Shown one piece after another: positions 1 through 9,004 of a DNA stretch of 64,000 bases (position 1 is its first letter; each line of letters opens with the position of its first letter). Under the pieces are notes generated by a model, which was given only the letters and a program-made list of their open reading frames with translations, was not told the origin of the DNA and did not search any database. The stretch is from Thermasporomyces composti (GTDB taxonomy: Bacteria; Actinomycetota; Actinomycetes; Propionibacteriales; Actinopolymorphaceae), in contig NZ_QTUC01000001.1 of the NCBI RefSeq assembly GCF_003386795.1, positions 3,844,001-3,908,000 on the forward strand, written 5' to 3'. A program made the translations under genes and the position numbers.

Positions 1-168
1 AACATCAAGCAATCCGGGCCCGACCGCGTGAGGCATCGTGCCGCGTCATCCTGACCGATCCCACGTAGGTGCCGCGCGAGCATCTGCGAAGGGGCATGCC
101 ACAATGCACCTTTGCGTCATGCCGGGTGTCCCGGTCACTCTCACCACAGGTACGACGAGAGGAAGGTC

Positions 169-1761
169 GTGTCGTCCCGCACGTCCCGGAATGCCCATCT
201 TCTTGAGATTCCGCAGGTCCGGCAGCTGGTCGAGAAGGGCAGAGAACGCGGGCACGTCACCGCTGAGGAAGTCCGCGGCGCCTGCGAAGAGGTTGGGATC
301 GGCAAGTCTCAGTGGGCAAACTTGCTGCGGTACCTCGGCGAGGAAGGTGTGACCGTGTCGGTCGACTCCACAACTCAGACGACCCGCAAGCGGGTGGCCG
401 CCGCCGCGTCGAGACGCGCGGCCGCCGTGACCCAGAGCACGACCGCTCCCGCCAAGCGGACGTCCACGTCGAAGTCCCGCACCACGAAAAGGGCGGCGAG
501 TGCGGTCAAGACGTCCACTGAGCGTCCCGCCGCCGAGGAGACGCCGACCGTGCGCGCGGACACGCCGGACGACGCCTCGACGACCTCGACAGCCGCTGAG
601 GCCCCGGCGTCTCGTGCCGGTACCGGTCGGAAGAGCTCCAGTTCGGGCAAGAGCACGACCAAGACCGCGAAGAAGACGTCCTCGGCCAAGTCCTCCAAGG
701 CCAAGAAGGCGCCGAAGCCCATCGACGAGCCGGACTTCGTCGACGACGAGGACCTCAACCTCGACCTGGAGGGCGATCTCGACGACGAGGGCTTCGTGCT
801 GTCGGAGGGCGACGACGCCGACGAGCCGGAGCAGCAGGTCATGGTCGCGGGGGCGACCGCCGACCCGATCAAGGACTACCTCAAGCAGATCGGTAAGGTC
901 CCGCTGCTCAACGCCGAGCAGGAGGTCGAGCTCGCCAAGCGGATCGAGGCCGGGCTGTTCGCTGAGGAGAAGCTCGCGAACAGCAAGGACCTGCCGCCGC
1001 AGCTGGTGACCGAGCTGGAGTGGATCGCCGAGGACGGCCGACGGGCGAAGAACCACCTGCTGGAGGCGAACCTGCGGCTGGTGGTCTCGCTGGCCAAGCG
1101 GTACACCGGCCGGGGCATGCAGTTCCTGGACCTGATCCAGGAGGGGAACCTCGGCTTGATCCGTGCGGTGGAGAAGTTCGACTACACCAAGGGCTACAAG
1201 TTCTCCACCTACGCGACCTGGTGGATCCGGCAGGCGATCACCCGGGCGATGGCGGACCAGGCCCGGACGATCCGGATCCCTGTCCACATGGTCGAGGTGA
1301 TCAACAAGCTCGCCCGCGTCCAGCGGCAGATGCTCCAGGACCTCGGTCGCGAGCCGACTCCGGAGGAGCTGGCCAAGGAGCTGGACATGACGCCGGAGAA
1401 GGTCGTCGAGGTCCAGAAGTACGGCCGGGAGCCGATCAGCCTGCACACCCCGTTGGGTGAGGACGGCGACAGCGAGTTCGGTGACCTGATCGAGGACTCC
1501 GAGGCCATCGTCCCCGCCGACGCGGTGTCCTTCACGCTGCTGCAAGAGCAGCTCCACGCGGTTTTGGACACGCTGTCCGAGCGGGAGGCCGGTGTGGTGT
1601 CGATGCGCTTCGGGCTCACCGACGGCCAGCCGAAGACGCTCGACGAGATCGGCAAGGTCTACGGCGTGACGCGGGAGCGGATCCGCCAGATCGAGAGCAA
1701 GACGATGAGCAAGCTCCGCCACCCGAGCCGCTCCCAGGTCCTGCGGGACTACCTGGACTGA
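169..1761 (+). CDS. rpoD: Principal RNA polymerase sigma factor (RpoD/HrdB/SigA)
   Basis: Housekeeping sigma-70 factor that directs RNA polymerase to most promoters. About 530 residues from a GTG at 169, chosen because GAGAGG lies 6 nt upstream; an ATG at 112 in the same frame has no such site. The first ~180 residues are Lys/Ala/Ser/Thr rich, then comes an acidic stretch, as in actinobacterial HrdB. Region 1.2 starts near residue 232 ([16 protein letters not shown]), region 2 near 301 ([12 protein letters not shown], then [18 protein letters not shown], the -10 recognition and melting segment), and the region 4.2 helix-turn-helix near 490 ([20 protein letters not shown]). It is followed by terminator-like hairpins and the convergent DUF7455 gene, a neighbour also seen next to hrdB in other actinobacteria. 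Identity is essentially certain. Confidence 0.97.
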   Translation: MSSRTSRNAHLLEIPQVRQLVEKGRERGHVTAEEVRGACEEVGIGKSQWANLLRYLGEEGVTVSVDSTTQTTRKRVAAAASRRAAAVTQSTTAPAKRTSTSKSRTTKRAASAVKTSTERPAAEETPTVRADTPDDASTTSTAAEAPASRAGTGRKSSSSGKSTTKTAKKTSSAKSSKAKKAPKPIDEPDFVDDEDLNLDLEGDLDDEGFVLSEGDDADEPEQQVMVAGATADPIKDYLKQIGKVPLLNAEQEVELAKRIEAGLFAEEKLANSKDLPPQLVTELEWIAEDGRRAKNHLLEANLRLVVSLAKRYTGRGMQFLDLIQEGNLGLIRAVEKFDYTKGYKFSTYATWWIRQAITRAMADQARTIRIPVHMVEVINKLARVQRQMLQDLGREPTPEELAKELDMTPEKVVEVQKYGREPISLHTPLGEDGDSEFGDLIEDSEAIVPADAVSFTLLQEQLHAVLDTLSEREAGVVSMRFGLTDGQPKTLDEIGKVYGVTRERIRQIESKTMSKLRHPSRSQVLRDYLD

Positions 1762-1800
1762 GCCCCGGGGACCGCGCTCGCACGGGCTCGGGACGCCGAA

Positions 1801-1819
1801 GACGGCCCTCGTGGCCGTC
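1801..1819. terminator. Hairpin downstream of rpoD
   Basis: GACGGCC and GGCCGTC form a 7-bp perfect stem around a 5-nt loop, 40 nt after the rpoD stop. There is no T run behind it, so it may stall polymerase or protect the 3' end rather than act as a classical terminator. Confidence 0.4.
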
Positions 1820-1923
1820 CTCGCGTCCTGCGCTCGAGCCTCGCGGTTCCGAGATCCCGCGCGTGTCACAGCTCCGGGGTGGCTCGGCGTCGGCGCCGCT
1901 GGGGCCTTCGCCCTGGGAACTCA

Positions 1924-1948
1924 CCCTCGCCCACGTGGCGAGGGTTTT
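1924..1948 (+). terminator. Rho-independent terminator of rpoD
   Basis: CCCTCGCC, a 5-nt loop and GGCGAGGG form an 8-bp perfect stem followed directly by TTTTCT. This is the textbook form and is rare in such GC-rich DNA. It lies 163 nt after the rpoD stop and is oriented to end rpoD transcription. Confidence 0.8.
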
Positions 1949-2043
1949 CTCACGCGTGGACCTTCACGCAAAGTCGCATCACATGAGCATTTCGTTATCT
2001 CTCAGACGGAGTGGGACGCACCCGAGACTGACTCCGAAACACG

Positions 2044-2075
2044 ACGTGCCGGCCACCCGTCGATGGCCGGCACGT
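2044..2075. terminator. Long hairpin between convergent rpoD and DUF7455 genes
   Basis: ACGTGCCGGCCA and TGGCCGGCACGT are perfect 12-bp inverted repeats around an 8-nt loop, 51 nt beyond the stop of the minus-strand DUF7455 gene. There is no T tract on either side. It probably serves as the minus-strand terminator or as a bidirectional barrier. The rest of 1762-2125 shows no gene. Confidence 0.55.
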
Positions 2076-2125
2076 GTTCGCTTATGTGCACAAGGACGCG
2101 CGCAGGGGACCCCGCCCCCGCGGCC

Positions 2126-2332
2126 TCAGCTGGAGGAACCCGCGCGGAGTCGGTCCGTCTCGTCCTGGATGTCGATCGCGACCTCGCGCAGCTTGGCCGA
2201 GTGCTTGCGCCCGTGGTGCGCGCAGAAGAGCAGCTCACCACCGGACGGCAGGATCACCCGGACATACGCCTGGGCGCCACAGCGGTCGCAGCGGTCCGCG
2301 GCCGAGAGCGGTGTGGCAACTGCAGCAGTCAC
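2126..2332 (-). CDS. DUF7455-type small zinc-binding protein
   Basis: A 68-residue protein of unknown function, well known in actinobacteria beside the hrdB sigma-factor gene. It has CDRC near residues 15-18 and CAHH near 37-40, a likely four-ligand zinc site, around a short beta segment (AYVRVILPSGGELLFC). The GTG at 2332 is preferred because GAGAAGGA lies just upstream on the minus strand; longer in-frame starts have no ribosome site. It is convergent with rpoD and divergent from parE. Family assignment is from memory of the conserved pattern; no biochemical role can be read from it. Confidence 0.85.
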   Translation of the reverse strand: MTAAVATPLSAADRCDRCGAQAYVRVILPSGGELLFCAHHGRKHSAKLREVAIDIQDETDRLRAGSSS

Positions 2333-2720
2333 GTGTCCTTCTCTCCGATCGTCGGGGTCTCCAACTCTCTCCAACATCCAACCAGGTGCCGGCTCTTCCC
2401 GCCCACACGCGCGAATGACCCGGGCATGCAACCAAGCTTCGCGCCTGTGGACGCTGAACGCCAGTGACGCCGGCCGCTAGGCGCGGCGACGCGCGCCTGA
2501 ATCGGGACCTTTGACGGCCGGATGTGGCCGTATGGTCCCACCGCGGTGTGACGAAGCTCACCTACCCGCGATCGCCTCGGTGAGCCGAGCGATCAGCCTA
2601 ACCGGAGTGGTAACACGCCGTCCGACCGGCGCGTCGGTAGCCTGGTTCCGCTCGCCGAGAGGCGGGTGGCGCCCGCCGTCTCGCCCCCGCGAATCGTGCC
2701 TATTCGAGAGGAGTCGTTCG
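2333..2720. other. Intergenic region between DUF7455 and parE, promoters expected
   Basis: About 390 nt separating two divergent genes, so both promoters should lie here. A TTGACG at 2512-2517 and TATGGT near 2532 resemble -35 and -10 elements but the spacing is short, so no promoter is assigned. No coding sequence is evident. Confidence 0.5.
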
Positions 2721-4802
2721 TTGTCGACTCGGCCCGCGTCACTGGACCACTCCAGCTACACCGCACGGCACCTGACGGTGCTCGAAGGGCTGGAGGCGGT
2801 GCGCAAGCGGCCCGGCATGTACATCGGCTCGACCGACACCAAAGGCCTCATGCACTGCCTTTGGGAGGTCATCGACAACGCCGTCGACGAGGCGCTCGCT
2901 GGGGCGTGCACCCGGATCGAGGTCATCCTCCACGCCGACGGCTCCGCCGAGGTCCGGGACAACGGTCGCGGGATCCCCGTCGACATCGAGCCGCGGACGA
3001 AGCTGTCCGGTGTCGAAGTCGTGTTCACGCGGCTGCACGCGGGCGGCAAGTTCGGCGGCATCTCCTACACCGCCTCCGGCGGCCTGCACGGCGTGGGTGC
3101 GTCCGTCATCAACGCGCTGTCGGCTCGCCTCGACGTCGAGGTTGACCGACCACCGGCCACGTGGGCGATGAGCTTCCGCCGCGGTGTCCCCGGCACGTTC
3201 GCCGGGGAGGGGCCGCGCGCCCCCTTCACCAAGAAGTCGGGCCTGACCAAGATCGGCCGGGTCAAGAAGGGCGTCACGGGCACCCGGGTGCGCTTCTGGC
3301 CGGACCGTCAGATCTTCACCAAGGACGCGGTCTTCGTCTTCGACGAGCTGCTGACTCGGGCGCGGCAGACCGCCTTCCTGGTGCCCGGACTGGAGGTCAT
3401 CGCTCGCGACGAGCGTGGTGAGTCCGTCGTCGAGGAGCGGTTCTGCTACCAGGGCGGGATCGCCGAGTACGTCGAGTTCCTCGCCCCTGACGAGGGGGTC
3501 ACCGACGTCATCCGCCTCCAAGGCACCGGCCATTTCACCGAGACGGTCCAGGTGCTCGACGACAAGGGGCACCTCACGCCCCGTGAGGTCGAACGGGAGC
3601 TCGCGGTCGACATCGCCCTGCGGTGGGGAACCGGCTACGACACCGAGATCCGATCGTTCGTCAACGTGATCGCGACCACCAAGGGCGGCACGCACGTCCA
3701 GGGTTTCGAGCGGGCGCTCACCCGGACCTTCAACGAGGTTCTCCGCGGCACCCGGCTCCTGCGCGCCAACGAGGCGGACGTGATCAAGGACGATGTCCTC
3801 GAGGGTCTCACGGCCGTCGTCACGGTGCGACTGGCCGAGCCTCAGTTCGACGGGCAGACCAAGGAGGTGCTGGGCACGCCGGCCGCGTCCCGCATCGTGG
3901 CCAATGTGGTGTCCAAGCAACTCAAGGCGTTCCTGACGTCCACCAAGCGCAGCGAGAAGCCTCAGGCCAGGGCCGTCCTGGAGAAGGTCGTGGCGGCGGC
4001 GCGCACCCGTGTGGCGGCGCGGCAGCACCGCGAGGCGCAGCGCCGCAAGAACGCGCTGGAGTCGTCGGCGCTCCCCGCCAAGCTCGCGGACTGCCGGTCC
4101 ACCGACGTCGACCGGTCGGAGCTGTTCATCGTGGAGGGGGACTCGGCGCTCGGCACCGCCAAGCTCGCGCGCGACTCGGAGTTCCAGGCGCTCCTCCCGA
4201 TCCGGGGAAAGATCCTGAACGTCCAGAAGGCCTCGGTCTCCGACATGCTGAAGAACGCCGAGTGCGCGTCGATCATCCAGGTGGTCGGGGCCGGGTCGGG
4301 TCGGACGTTCGACATCAACCAGGCCCGGTACGGCAAGATCATCTTCATGGCGGACGCCGACTCCGACGGCGCCCACATCCGGTGCTTGCTCACCACGCTC
4401 TTCTGGCGCTACATGCGACCGCTCATCGAGGCTGGGCGGGTCTACACGGCGGTGCCGCCGCTGCACCGGATCGAGCTGCTCAACCCGAAGAAGGGGCAGG
4501 ACAAGTACATCTACACCTACTCCGATCCCGAGTACCAGCGAGTCCGGTCGGAGCTGGAGAAGAAGGGCGTTCGCTTCAAGGAGCCGCCCCAGCGCTACAA
4601 GGGTCTCGGCGAGATGGACGCCGACCAGCTGGCGGAGACCACGATGGACCCGCGCAGCCGGACGCTCCGCCGGATCACCGCCTCCGCCGCTGAGGAGGCG
4701 GAGAAGATCTTCGAGCTCCTCATGGGCAACGAGGTCGGGCCCCGCAAGGAGTTCCTGATCGCGGGTGCCCAGGAGCTGGACGAGTCCAGACTCGACGTCT
4801 GA
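2721..4802 (+). CDS. parE: DNA topoisomerase IV subunit B (ParE, GyrB-like ATPase)
   Basis: ATPase subunit of a type IIA topoisomerase that acts with ParC (9005-11449) to decatenate and relax chromosomes. A TTG at 2721 is chosen as start: GAGAGGAG ends 7 nt upstream, and the family N-terminus (SSYTARHLTVLEGLEAVRKR) follows at once. Length is 693 residues. Visible motifs are the GHKL ATP site (EVIDNAVDEALAG, DNGRGIPVD, GGLHGVGASVINALS), the Toprim EGDSA glutamate (LFIVEGDSALGTAKLARD), the metal-binding DADSDGAHI, and the C-terminal QRYKGLGEMDADQL. There is no GyrB-type insertion. Separation from parC by permease and lipoprotein genes resembles Streptomyces, where the two also lie near hrdB but are not adjacent. 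Confidence 0.95.
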   Translation: MSTRPASLDHSSYTARHLTVLEGLEAVRKRPGMYIGSTDTKGLMHCLWEVIDNAVDEALAGACTRIEVILHADGSAEVRDNGRGIPVDIEPRTKLSGVEVVFTRLHAGGKFGGISYTASGGLHGVGASVINALSARLDVEVDRPPATWAMSFRRGVPGTFAGEGPRAPFTKKSGLTKIGRVKKGVTGTRVRFWPDRQIFTKDAVFVFDELLTRARQTAFLVPGLEVIARDERGESVVEERFCYQGGIAEYVEFLAPDEGVTDVIRLQGTGHFTETVQVLDDKGHLTPREVERELAVDIALRWGTGYDTEIRSFVNVIATTKGGTHVQGFERALTRTFNEVLRGTRLLRANEADVIKDDVLEGLTAVVTVRLAEPQFDGQTKEVLGTPAASRIVANVVSKQLKAFLTSTKRSEKPQARAVLEKVVAAARTRVAARQHREAQRRKNALESSALPAKLADCRSTDVDRSELFIVEGDSALGTAKLARDSEFQALLPIRGKILNVQKASVSDMLKNAECASIIQVVGAGSGRTFDINQARYGKIIFMADADSDGAHIRCLLTTLFWRYMRPLIEAGRVYTAVPPLHRIELLNPKKGQDKYIYTYSDPEYQRVRSELEKKGVRFKEPPQRYKGLGEMDADQLAETTMDPRSRTLRRITASAAEEAEKIFELLMGNEVGPRKEFLIAGAQELDESRLDV

Positions 4803-5163
4803 GCCGTACTCACGGGCCTCGAGCGAGGAGCTGCGGCTGCTCCAGCGGCCGGGGTCGTGGGCCCGTTTCCCGCGAGGCGTCTCGATCGACGTCCGAGACG
4901 CGACACCACGCGGCCGGACCGGCGCGGGAGGGCTCCCTACCGCCGGCAACGCAACTATCGTCGGGGTATGTGCTCGCGTCGTGACCGGGCGTCGCGGTGA
5001 CGACCAGGCGACCAGCGCCCTGGACGCCAGACGGCCGACCGCGAGAGCCGTCACGGTGGGTCAGCATGGGCTGGCAGCAGACGGGCGGGCGGTCGGCTCG
5101 CACGCGCCATGTCCGACTGGCGGTAGGGAGTCCGACTGGCGGTAGGGATGGAAAGGACAGTAG
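4803..5163. other. Intergenic region before the APC permease
   Basis: About 360 nt with no convincing reading frame. The promoter of the permease gene should lie here. The only clear structure is a tandem 19-bp duplication at 5111-5148, described separately. Confidence 0.6.
5111..5148. repeat. Perfect 19-bp tandem duplication
   Basis: GTCCGACTGGCGGTAGGGA occurs twice head to tail (5111-5129 and 5130-5148) immediately before the ribosome site (GGAAAGGACA) of the APC permease. Each copy carries a purine-rich GGTAGGGA end. It looks like a replication-slippage duplication in the 5' leader. Confidence 0.9.
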
Positions 5164-6513
5164 GTGGCCGACTCCACCGGGACGGCGGGAGCCGAGCAGG
5201 ACGCACAGCCGCCGCTGCGCCGCGTCATCGGGCCCAAGCTTCTGGTGTTCTTCGTCATCGGCGACATCCTCGGCACCGGCATCTACGCCTTGACCGGTGC
5301 GGTCGCCGGAGAGGTCGGCGGCGCCGCATGGATGGCGTTCGGCCTCGCGTTCATCGTCGCCATGTTCACCGCGACGTCCTACGTCGAGCTCGTGGGGAAG
5401 TACCCGCGGGCCGCTGGGGCGGCGCTCTACACCCAGCGTGCGTTCGGGATCCACTTCCTCACGTTCATGGTGGCGTTCGCAGTCATGTGCTCCGGCCTGA
5501 CCTCGGCCGCGGCGGCGTCCCGCGCCTTCGCTGGTGACTACCTGCAGGAGTTCGTCAGCCTTCCGGCGCTCGCCGTGGCGATCGCCTTCTTGGTCGTGCT
5601 CGGGCTCATCAACTTCCGAGGCGTGGCCGAGTCGGTGCGGCTCAACGTGGTCCTCACCACCATCGAGCTCTCCGGGCTCGTGCTCATCATCGTCATCGGT
5701 GCCATCGCCTTGGCCCGTGGCATGGGGGACGCCGGCAACGCCTTCCGGTTCCAGCCCGAGGGCACACCGGTGAGCCTGGTCATCAGCGGCGCTGCCCTGG
5801 CCTTCTTCGCCCTCGTCGGGTTCGAGGACTCCGTCAACATGGCGGAGGAGACGACCGACCCCACGCGCACGTTCCCCCGGGCGCTGTTCACCGGGATCGC
5901 CATCACCGGCGTGGTGTACATGCTGGTCGCGTTCGTCGCGACCGCCCTGGTGCCGCTCGAGACGCTTGCGCGGTCCACGGGTCCGCTGCTGGAGGTCGTC
6001 CGCGTTGGCGCGGCCTGGTTCCCGCTGGCCGTGTTCTCCTTCATCGCCTTGTTCGCGGTCAGCAACTCCGCGCTGATCAACATGATGATGGCGTCCCGCC
6101 TCGTCTACGGCATGGCGCGCGAGGGCATCATCCCCGGTGCTCTCGGCTTGGTGCACCCGCTCCGGCAGACGCCGTGGGTGGCCATCGTCTTCACGTCCGT
6201 GCTGGCGATCGGACTGGCCAGCTACGGGGGAGTGGAGAACCTCGGCGGGACCACTGCGCTGCTCCTGCTGTGCGTCTTCGCCCTCGTCAACGCCGCTGTG
6301 CTGGTGCTGCGACGACACAAGGTCGAGCACGAGCACTACCGGGCGCCGACGATCTTCCCCGTCCTCGGCGTGGTGTCCTGCGCTTACCTCGCCTCCCCGT
6401 GGTCCGGCCGCGACGTGCAGCAGTACCGCATCACCGGAGTCCTGCTCGCGATCGGGCTGGTGCTGTGGGCCGTCAACCGGGTCGTCCAGCGACGGGTGAG
6501 AGGACGCCGCTAG
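5164..6513 (+). CDS. APC-superfamily amino acid permease
   Basis: A 449-residue inner-membrane transporter of the amino acid-polyamine-organocation superfamily, most likely a proton-coupled amino acid importer. The start is GTG 5164, with GGAAAGGACA about 6 nt upstream. TM1 carries the typical glycine-rich break (FFVIGDILGTGIYALTGAVAG, near residues 25-45), and TM6-like FFALVGFEDSVNMAEET is the second family signature. About twelve hydrophobic segments are visible, and the C-terminus is basic (RRVRGRR). The substrate is not predictable; the FEDSVNMAEE motif is common in cationic or neutral amino acid permeases. Its 3' end overlaps the convergent P55-like gene by 41 nt. Confidence 0.88.
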   Translation: MADSTGTAGAEQDAQPPLRRVIGPKLLVFFVIGDILGTGIYALTGAVAGEVGGAAWMAFGLAFIVAMFTATSYVELVGKYPRAAGAALYTQRAFGIHFLTFMVAFAVMCSGLTSAAAASRAFAGDYLQEFVSLPALAVAIAFLVVLGLINFRGVAESVRLNVVLTTIELSGLVLIIVIGAIALARGMGDAGNAFRFQPEGTPVSLVISGAALAFFALVGFEDSVNMAEETTDPTRTFPRALFTGIAITGVVYMLVAFVATALVPLETLARSTGPLLEVVRVGAAWFPLAVFSFIALFAVSNSALINMMMASRLVYGMAREGIIPGALGLVHPLRQTPWVAIVFTSVLAIGLASYGGVENLGGTTALLLLCVFALVNAAVLVLRRHKVEHEHYRAPTIFPVLGVVSCAYLASPWSGRDVQQYRITGVLLAIGLVLWAVNRVVQRRVRGRR

Positions 6514-8218
6514 CCCGCCGCTCGCGGAGCGTCAGCAGAGCGAGGACGCCGGCGACCGCGGCGCAGACGGCCGCGCCTGCGAAGATCGTGTGGATCTGGA
6601 CGAGGGCGGCGTCGCGCAGCGCGTCGAGGTAGGGGCCACATCCCACGGGGTCGTCCGGGCAGAGCCGGTCCGGTGGCGGGATTCGCTCCTGCGCGAGGAA
6701 GAACCTCCGCAGGCCCACGGCGGTGAGGGCGGACAGCCCCACGAGCATTCCCACCATCCGGGCGGCCACGAGCAACGCGCTGGCCACTCCGTGGGCGAAG
6801 GCAGGCGTCCAATCCAGCAAGACCGCGTTGACCGGCGCGATGGCGAGGCCGAATCCGAGCCCGGCCGCGACCAGCGTGAGGTCATCACTGAAGCCGTCCA
6901 GGGCGTCGTGGTGCCACGTGGCCATGAGGGCGAAGGAGCCCGCGGCCAGGGCCATGCCGACGGCGGTGAGGGGACCAGCGGCAATCCGGCGGACCAACCA
7001 GCCACCCAGGAGGGCGCCGACCGGCAACGCGGCGAGGAAGCGGACGAGGACGAGCGCCGCGCCCAGCTGGGAGTCGGGATACCGGGTGGCCCGCGCGAAC
7101 ACCGGGACGTCGACGAGGGCCGCGATGAGCGCGGCTCCGACGAAGAAGCTCACCACCAGGGCACCCCAGGCCGGGGTGGCCGCGAGCGCGCCGGGCGGCA
7201 CCACGGGCTCGCGAGCACGACGCTGTCGGGCGAGGAAGGCCAGGCCGCTCACCATGGCGCCGGCCAGGAACCACGGGCCGGCGGGGGAGAGGACTTCGGT
7301 CGACGGATCCGCGACGGCGAACGCCACCACCACGCCACCCAAGGCGAGCGCGAGGAGCGTCGCGCCGAGAATGTCGGCGGCACCGAGGACGGCTGGCAGC
7401 CGGCGGAGGTCGACCAGCGGACGCCTGGCGGTCAGCTCCCGGATGACGAAGAAGGTCAGGACGACCAGTGTCGCCACGCCCATCGGCGTCGCCAGGCGGG
7501 AGTCAGAGACGAGCGGGACGAACGCCAGCCCGATCGTCACGTGGGACGCCAGCCGGTCCGGCACGGTGAGGGTGAGGGCGAGCGCGGCGACACCGGCAGC
7601 GGCGAGCGCGACGCCGGGGAGGTCGCTCAGCCATCGGTCCGTCGCTCGGCCGCCGACGAAGCCGAGCACGAGCAGGAGACCTCCGGCGAGGTTGATCCAG
7701 AAGATCGCGCGCCAGTCGGAGACCGCGAGCACGGCGGCCCCGTAGAGAGGACCGAGGACACTGCCCAGCTCCTGGACCGCACCGACCATGCCGAGGGGGA
7801 GCCCTCGCTGCCGCGGCGGCCACAGGTCAGCGACCAGCGACAACGTGACGGGCACGAGGCCGCCCCCGCCGACGCCTTGGAGGAACCGGCCGAGGACGAC
7901 CACCCCCAGGTCGTACGCGGCTGCGGTGAGCAGCGATCCCAGCCCGAACAGCGCCAGGGACGCCACCAGCATCGGCGCGCGCCCGAGCAGGTCGGACAAG
8001 CGCCCGATGAGCGGGAGCATGGCGACGTACCCGAGCAGGAAACCGGAGATGACGGGTGCGGCGCGGTGCAGCTCGTCCACGTCGAGCCCGACGCCGACCA
8101 TGATGTCCGGCAAGGCGAGGACGACGACATAGGTGTCCGCGGCGGCGAGGAGGACGCCGACGCAGGCCAGAGCGAACCGGAGGCGCGCTCGTGTCGTCAC
8201 CGCTCTGGAGCTGCTCAC
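6473..8218 (-). CDS. P55-like MFS exporter (Rv1410c family)
   Basis: A 581-residue major facilitator protein with about 14 membrane segments. The N-terminal half strongly recalls mycobacterial P55: DTYVVV, DELHRA, LLGYVAMLPLIGRLSD, GRFLQGVGGGGLVPVTL, ADLWPPRQRG, QELGSVLGPLYG and DWRAIFWIN occur in order. In mycobacteria P55 works with the lipoprotein LprG to move triacylglycerides and other lipids across the envelope. Here the GTG start overlaps the stop of an LprG-like gene in a GTGA junction (8215-8218), so the two are translationally coupled, in the same order as lprG-Rv1410c. The substrate in this organism is an inference. A generic drug-exporter label would be the fallback. Confidence 0.87.
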   Translation of the reverse strand: MSSSRAVTTRARLRFALACVGVLLAAADTYVVVLALPDIMVGVGLDVDELHRAAPVISGFLLGYVAMLPLIGRLSDLLGRAPMLVASLALFGLGSLLTAAAYDLGVVVLGRFLQGVGGGGLVPVTLSLVADLWPPRQRGLPLGMVGAVQELGSVLGPLYGAAVLAVSDWRAIFWINLAGGLLLVLGFVGGRATDRWLSDLPGVALAAAGVAALALTLTVPDRLASHVTIGLAFVPLVSDSRLATPMGVATLVVLTFFVIRELTARRPLVDLRRLPAVLGAADILGATLLALALGGVVVAFAVADPSTEVLSPAGPWFLAGAMVSGLAFLARQRRAREPVVPPGALAATPAWGALVVSFFVGAALIAALVDVPVFARATRYPDSQLGAALVLVRFLAALPVGALLGGWLVRRIAAGPLTAVGMALAAGSFALMATWHHDALDGFSDDLTLVAAGLGFGLAIAPVNAVLLDWTPAFAHGVASALLVAARMVGMLVGLSALTAVGLRRFFLAQERIPPPDRLCPDDPVGCGPYLDALRDAALVQIHTIFAGAAVCAAVAGVLALLTLRERRASGVLSPVAGRPG

Positions 8219-8895
8219 CGCGGTCTGGTGATGGTCGCCGGTTCGTCGTACCGATCCAGCACGACGGTGTAGGTGGTCGGGGTCGTGGCGTCGTAGAACG
8301 GCCCACGGAAGCTCGCGCGACGAAGCTGCCCGGTGCCCTCGTCGACGAAGAAGCGAGCGTGGAACGTGGCGGACGGGTCGGCGACGTGGAGGAGCCGACC
8401 GAGGACGCGTGCGGGCAGGCGGGCCCTCAGCTCCTCGACCACCTCCCGCCCGGACCGCGACTTGCCGACGCTGCGCACGTGCGTGGCCTGGGTCAGAAAC
8501 GACGACAGCCCGCGCTCGGGGTGCAGGAGGGAGGCGGGATCAGGGATCCCGAGCCGCTCGGGCCGTGTGGCAACGAACCGGTCGGTGAGCGGCAGCCGCG
8601 CGTACAAGGTGCCGTCCACCGACACCACGGAGACGGTCACCGCGACGCCACCGGTCGCGACGCGGAACCGACCACGGAACGCCAGCGGACGTTTGGCGAC
8701 GCCGCCGCCACTCACCAGGACGACGCCGGTCTTCGGCAGGTCCTCGCTGGAGAGGTCGAAGCGCACGGTCCGGGCCGCGTCCAACCGCTTCTTCGCGAGG
8801 GCGAGGGTCTCCTTCGGGTCCGGTGGCGGTTCCGTCGAACAGCCGAGGCACACGCCGAGCAGCAGCGAGATCAGCAGGGTGGACCATCGACGCAC
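8215..8895 (-). CDS. LprG/LppX-family lipoprotein, partner of the P55-like exporter
   Basis: A 226-residue secreted lipoprotein. The N-terminus is a type II signal peptide (RRW, then a Leu-rich core, then LGC with Cys19 as the lipidated residue); the -3 position is Cys rather than Leu, so the lipobox is slightly atypical. The mature part has the LppX/LprAFG pattern: an early TVRFDL strand, GRFRVATGGVAVTVSVVSVDG, a YARLP strand, and the C-terminal FFVDEGTGQLRRASFRGPFY. Family members have a hydrophobic cavity that binds glycolipids or triacylglycerol. The GTG start at 8895 follows TAAGGCGA. It is the first gene of a two-gene operon with the P55-like transporter. Confidence 0.87.
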   Translation of the reverse strand: MRRWSTLLISLLLGVCLGCSTEPPPDPKETLALAKKRLDAARTVRFDLSSEDLPKTGVVLVSGGGVAKRPLAFRGRFRVATGGVAVTVSVVSVDGTLYARLPLTDRFVATRPERLGIPDPASLLHPERGLSSFLTQATHVRSVGKSRSGREVVEELRARLPARVLGRLLHVADPSATFHARFFVDEGTGQLRRASFRGPFYDATTPTTYTVVLDRYDEPATITRPR

Positions 8896-9004
8896 TCGCC
8901 TTAGCCTGCCACGGACGCCACCGCGGACGGGCGAGACTGGCCATGGTCGCCCAGCCCGGCCCGCCGGACTCGCGACAGGCCGGGCTCGCGCATCGGGTGG
9001 GCGG

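Noticed and set aside
1-168. Promoter of rpoD around CACAAT at 100-105
   Set aside because: CACAAT resembles a -10 element but no acceptable -35 lies at 16-19 nt, so it was not annotated.
46-1869. Long minus-strand frame across rpoD
   Set aside because: It is antisense to the sigma factor, rich in Arg/Leu/Gly from GC-biased codons, with no recognisable domain.
2739-5054. 771-codon minus-strand frame over parE
   Set aside because: Composition typical of antisense to a GC-rich gene; parE on the plus strand has every family motif.
6590-8272. 560-codon plus-strand frame over the P55-like gene
   Set aside because: Hydrophilic Arg/Glu/Gly/His composition and no domain; the minus strand codes a clear membrane transporter.
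8333-9004. Upstream part of a long plus-strand frame (8333-11632) over the lipoprotein and parC
   Set aside because: Antisense to two identified genes; the sequence has no family features.
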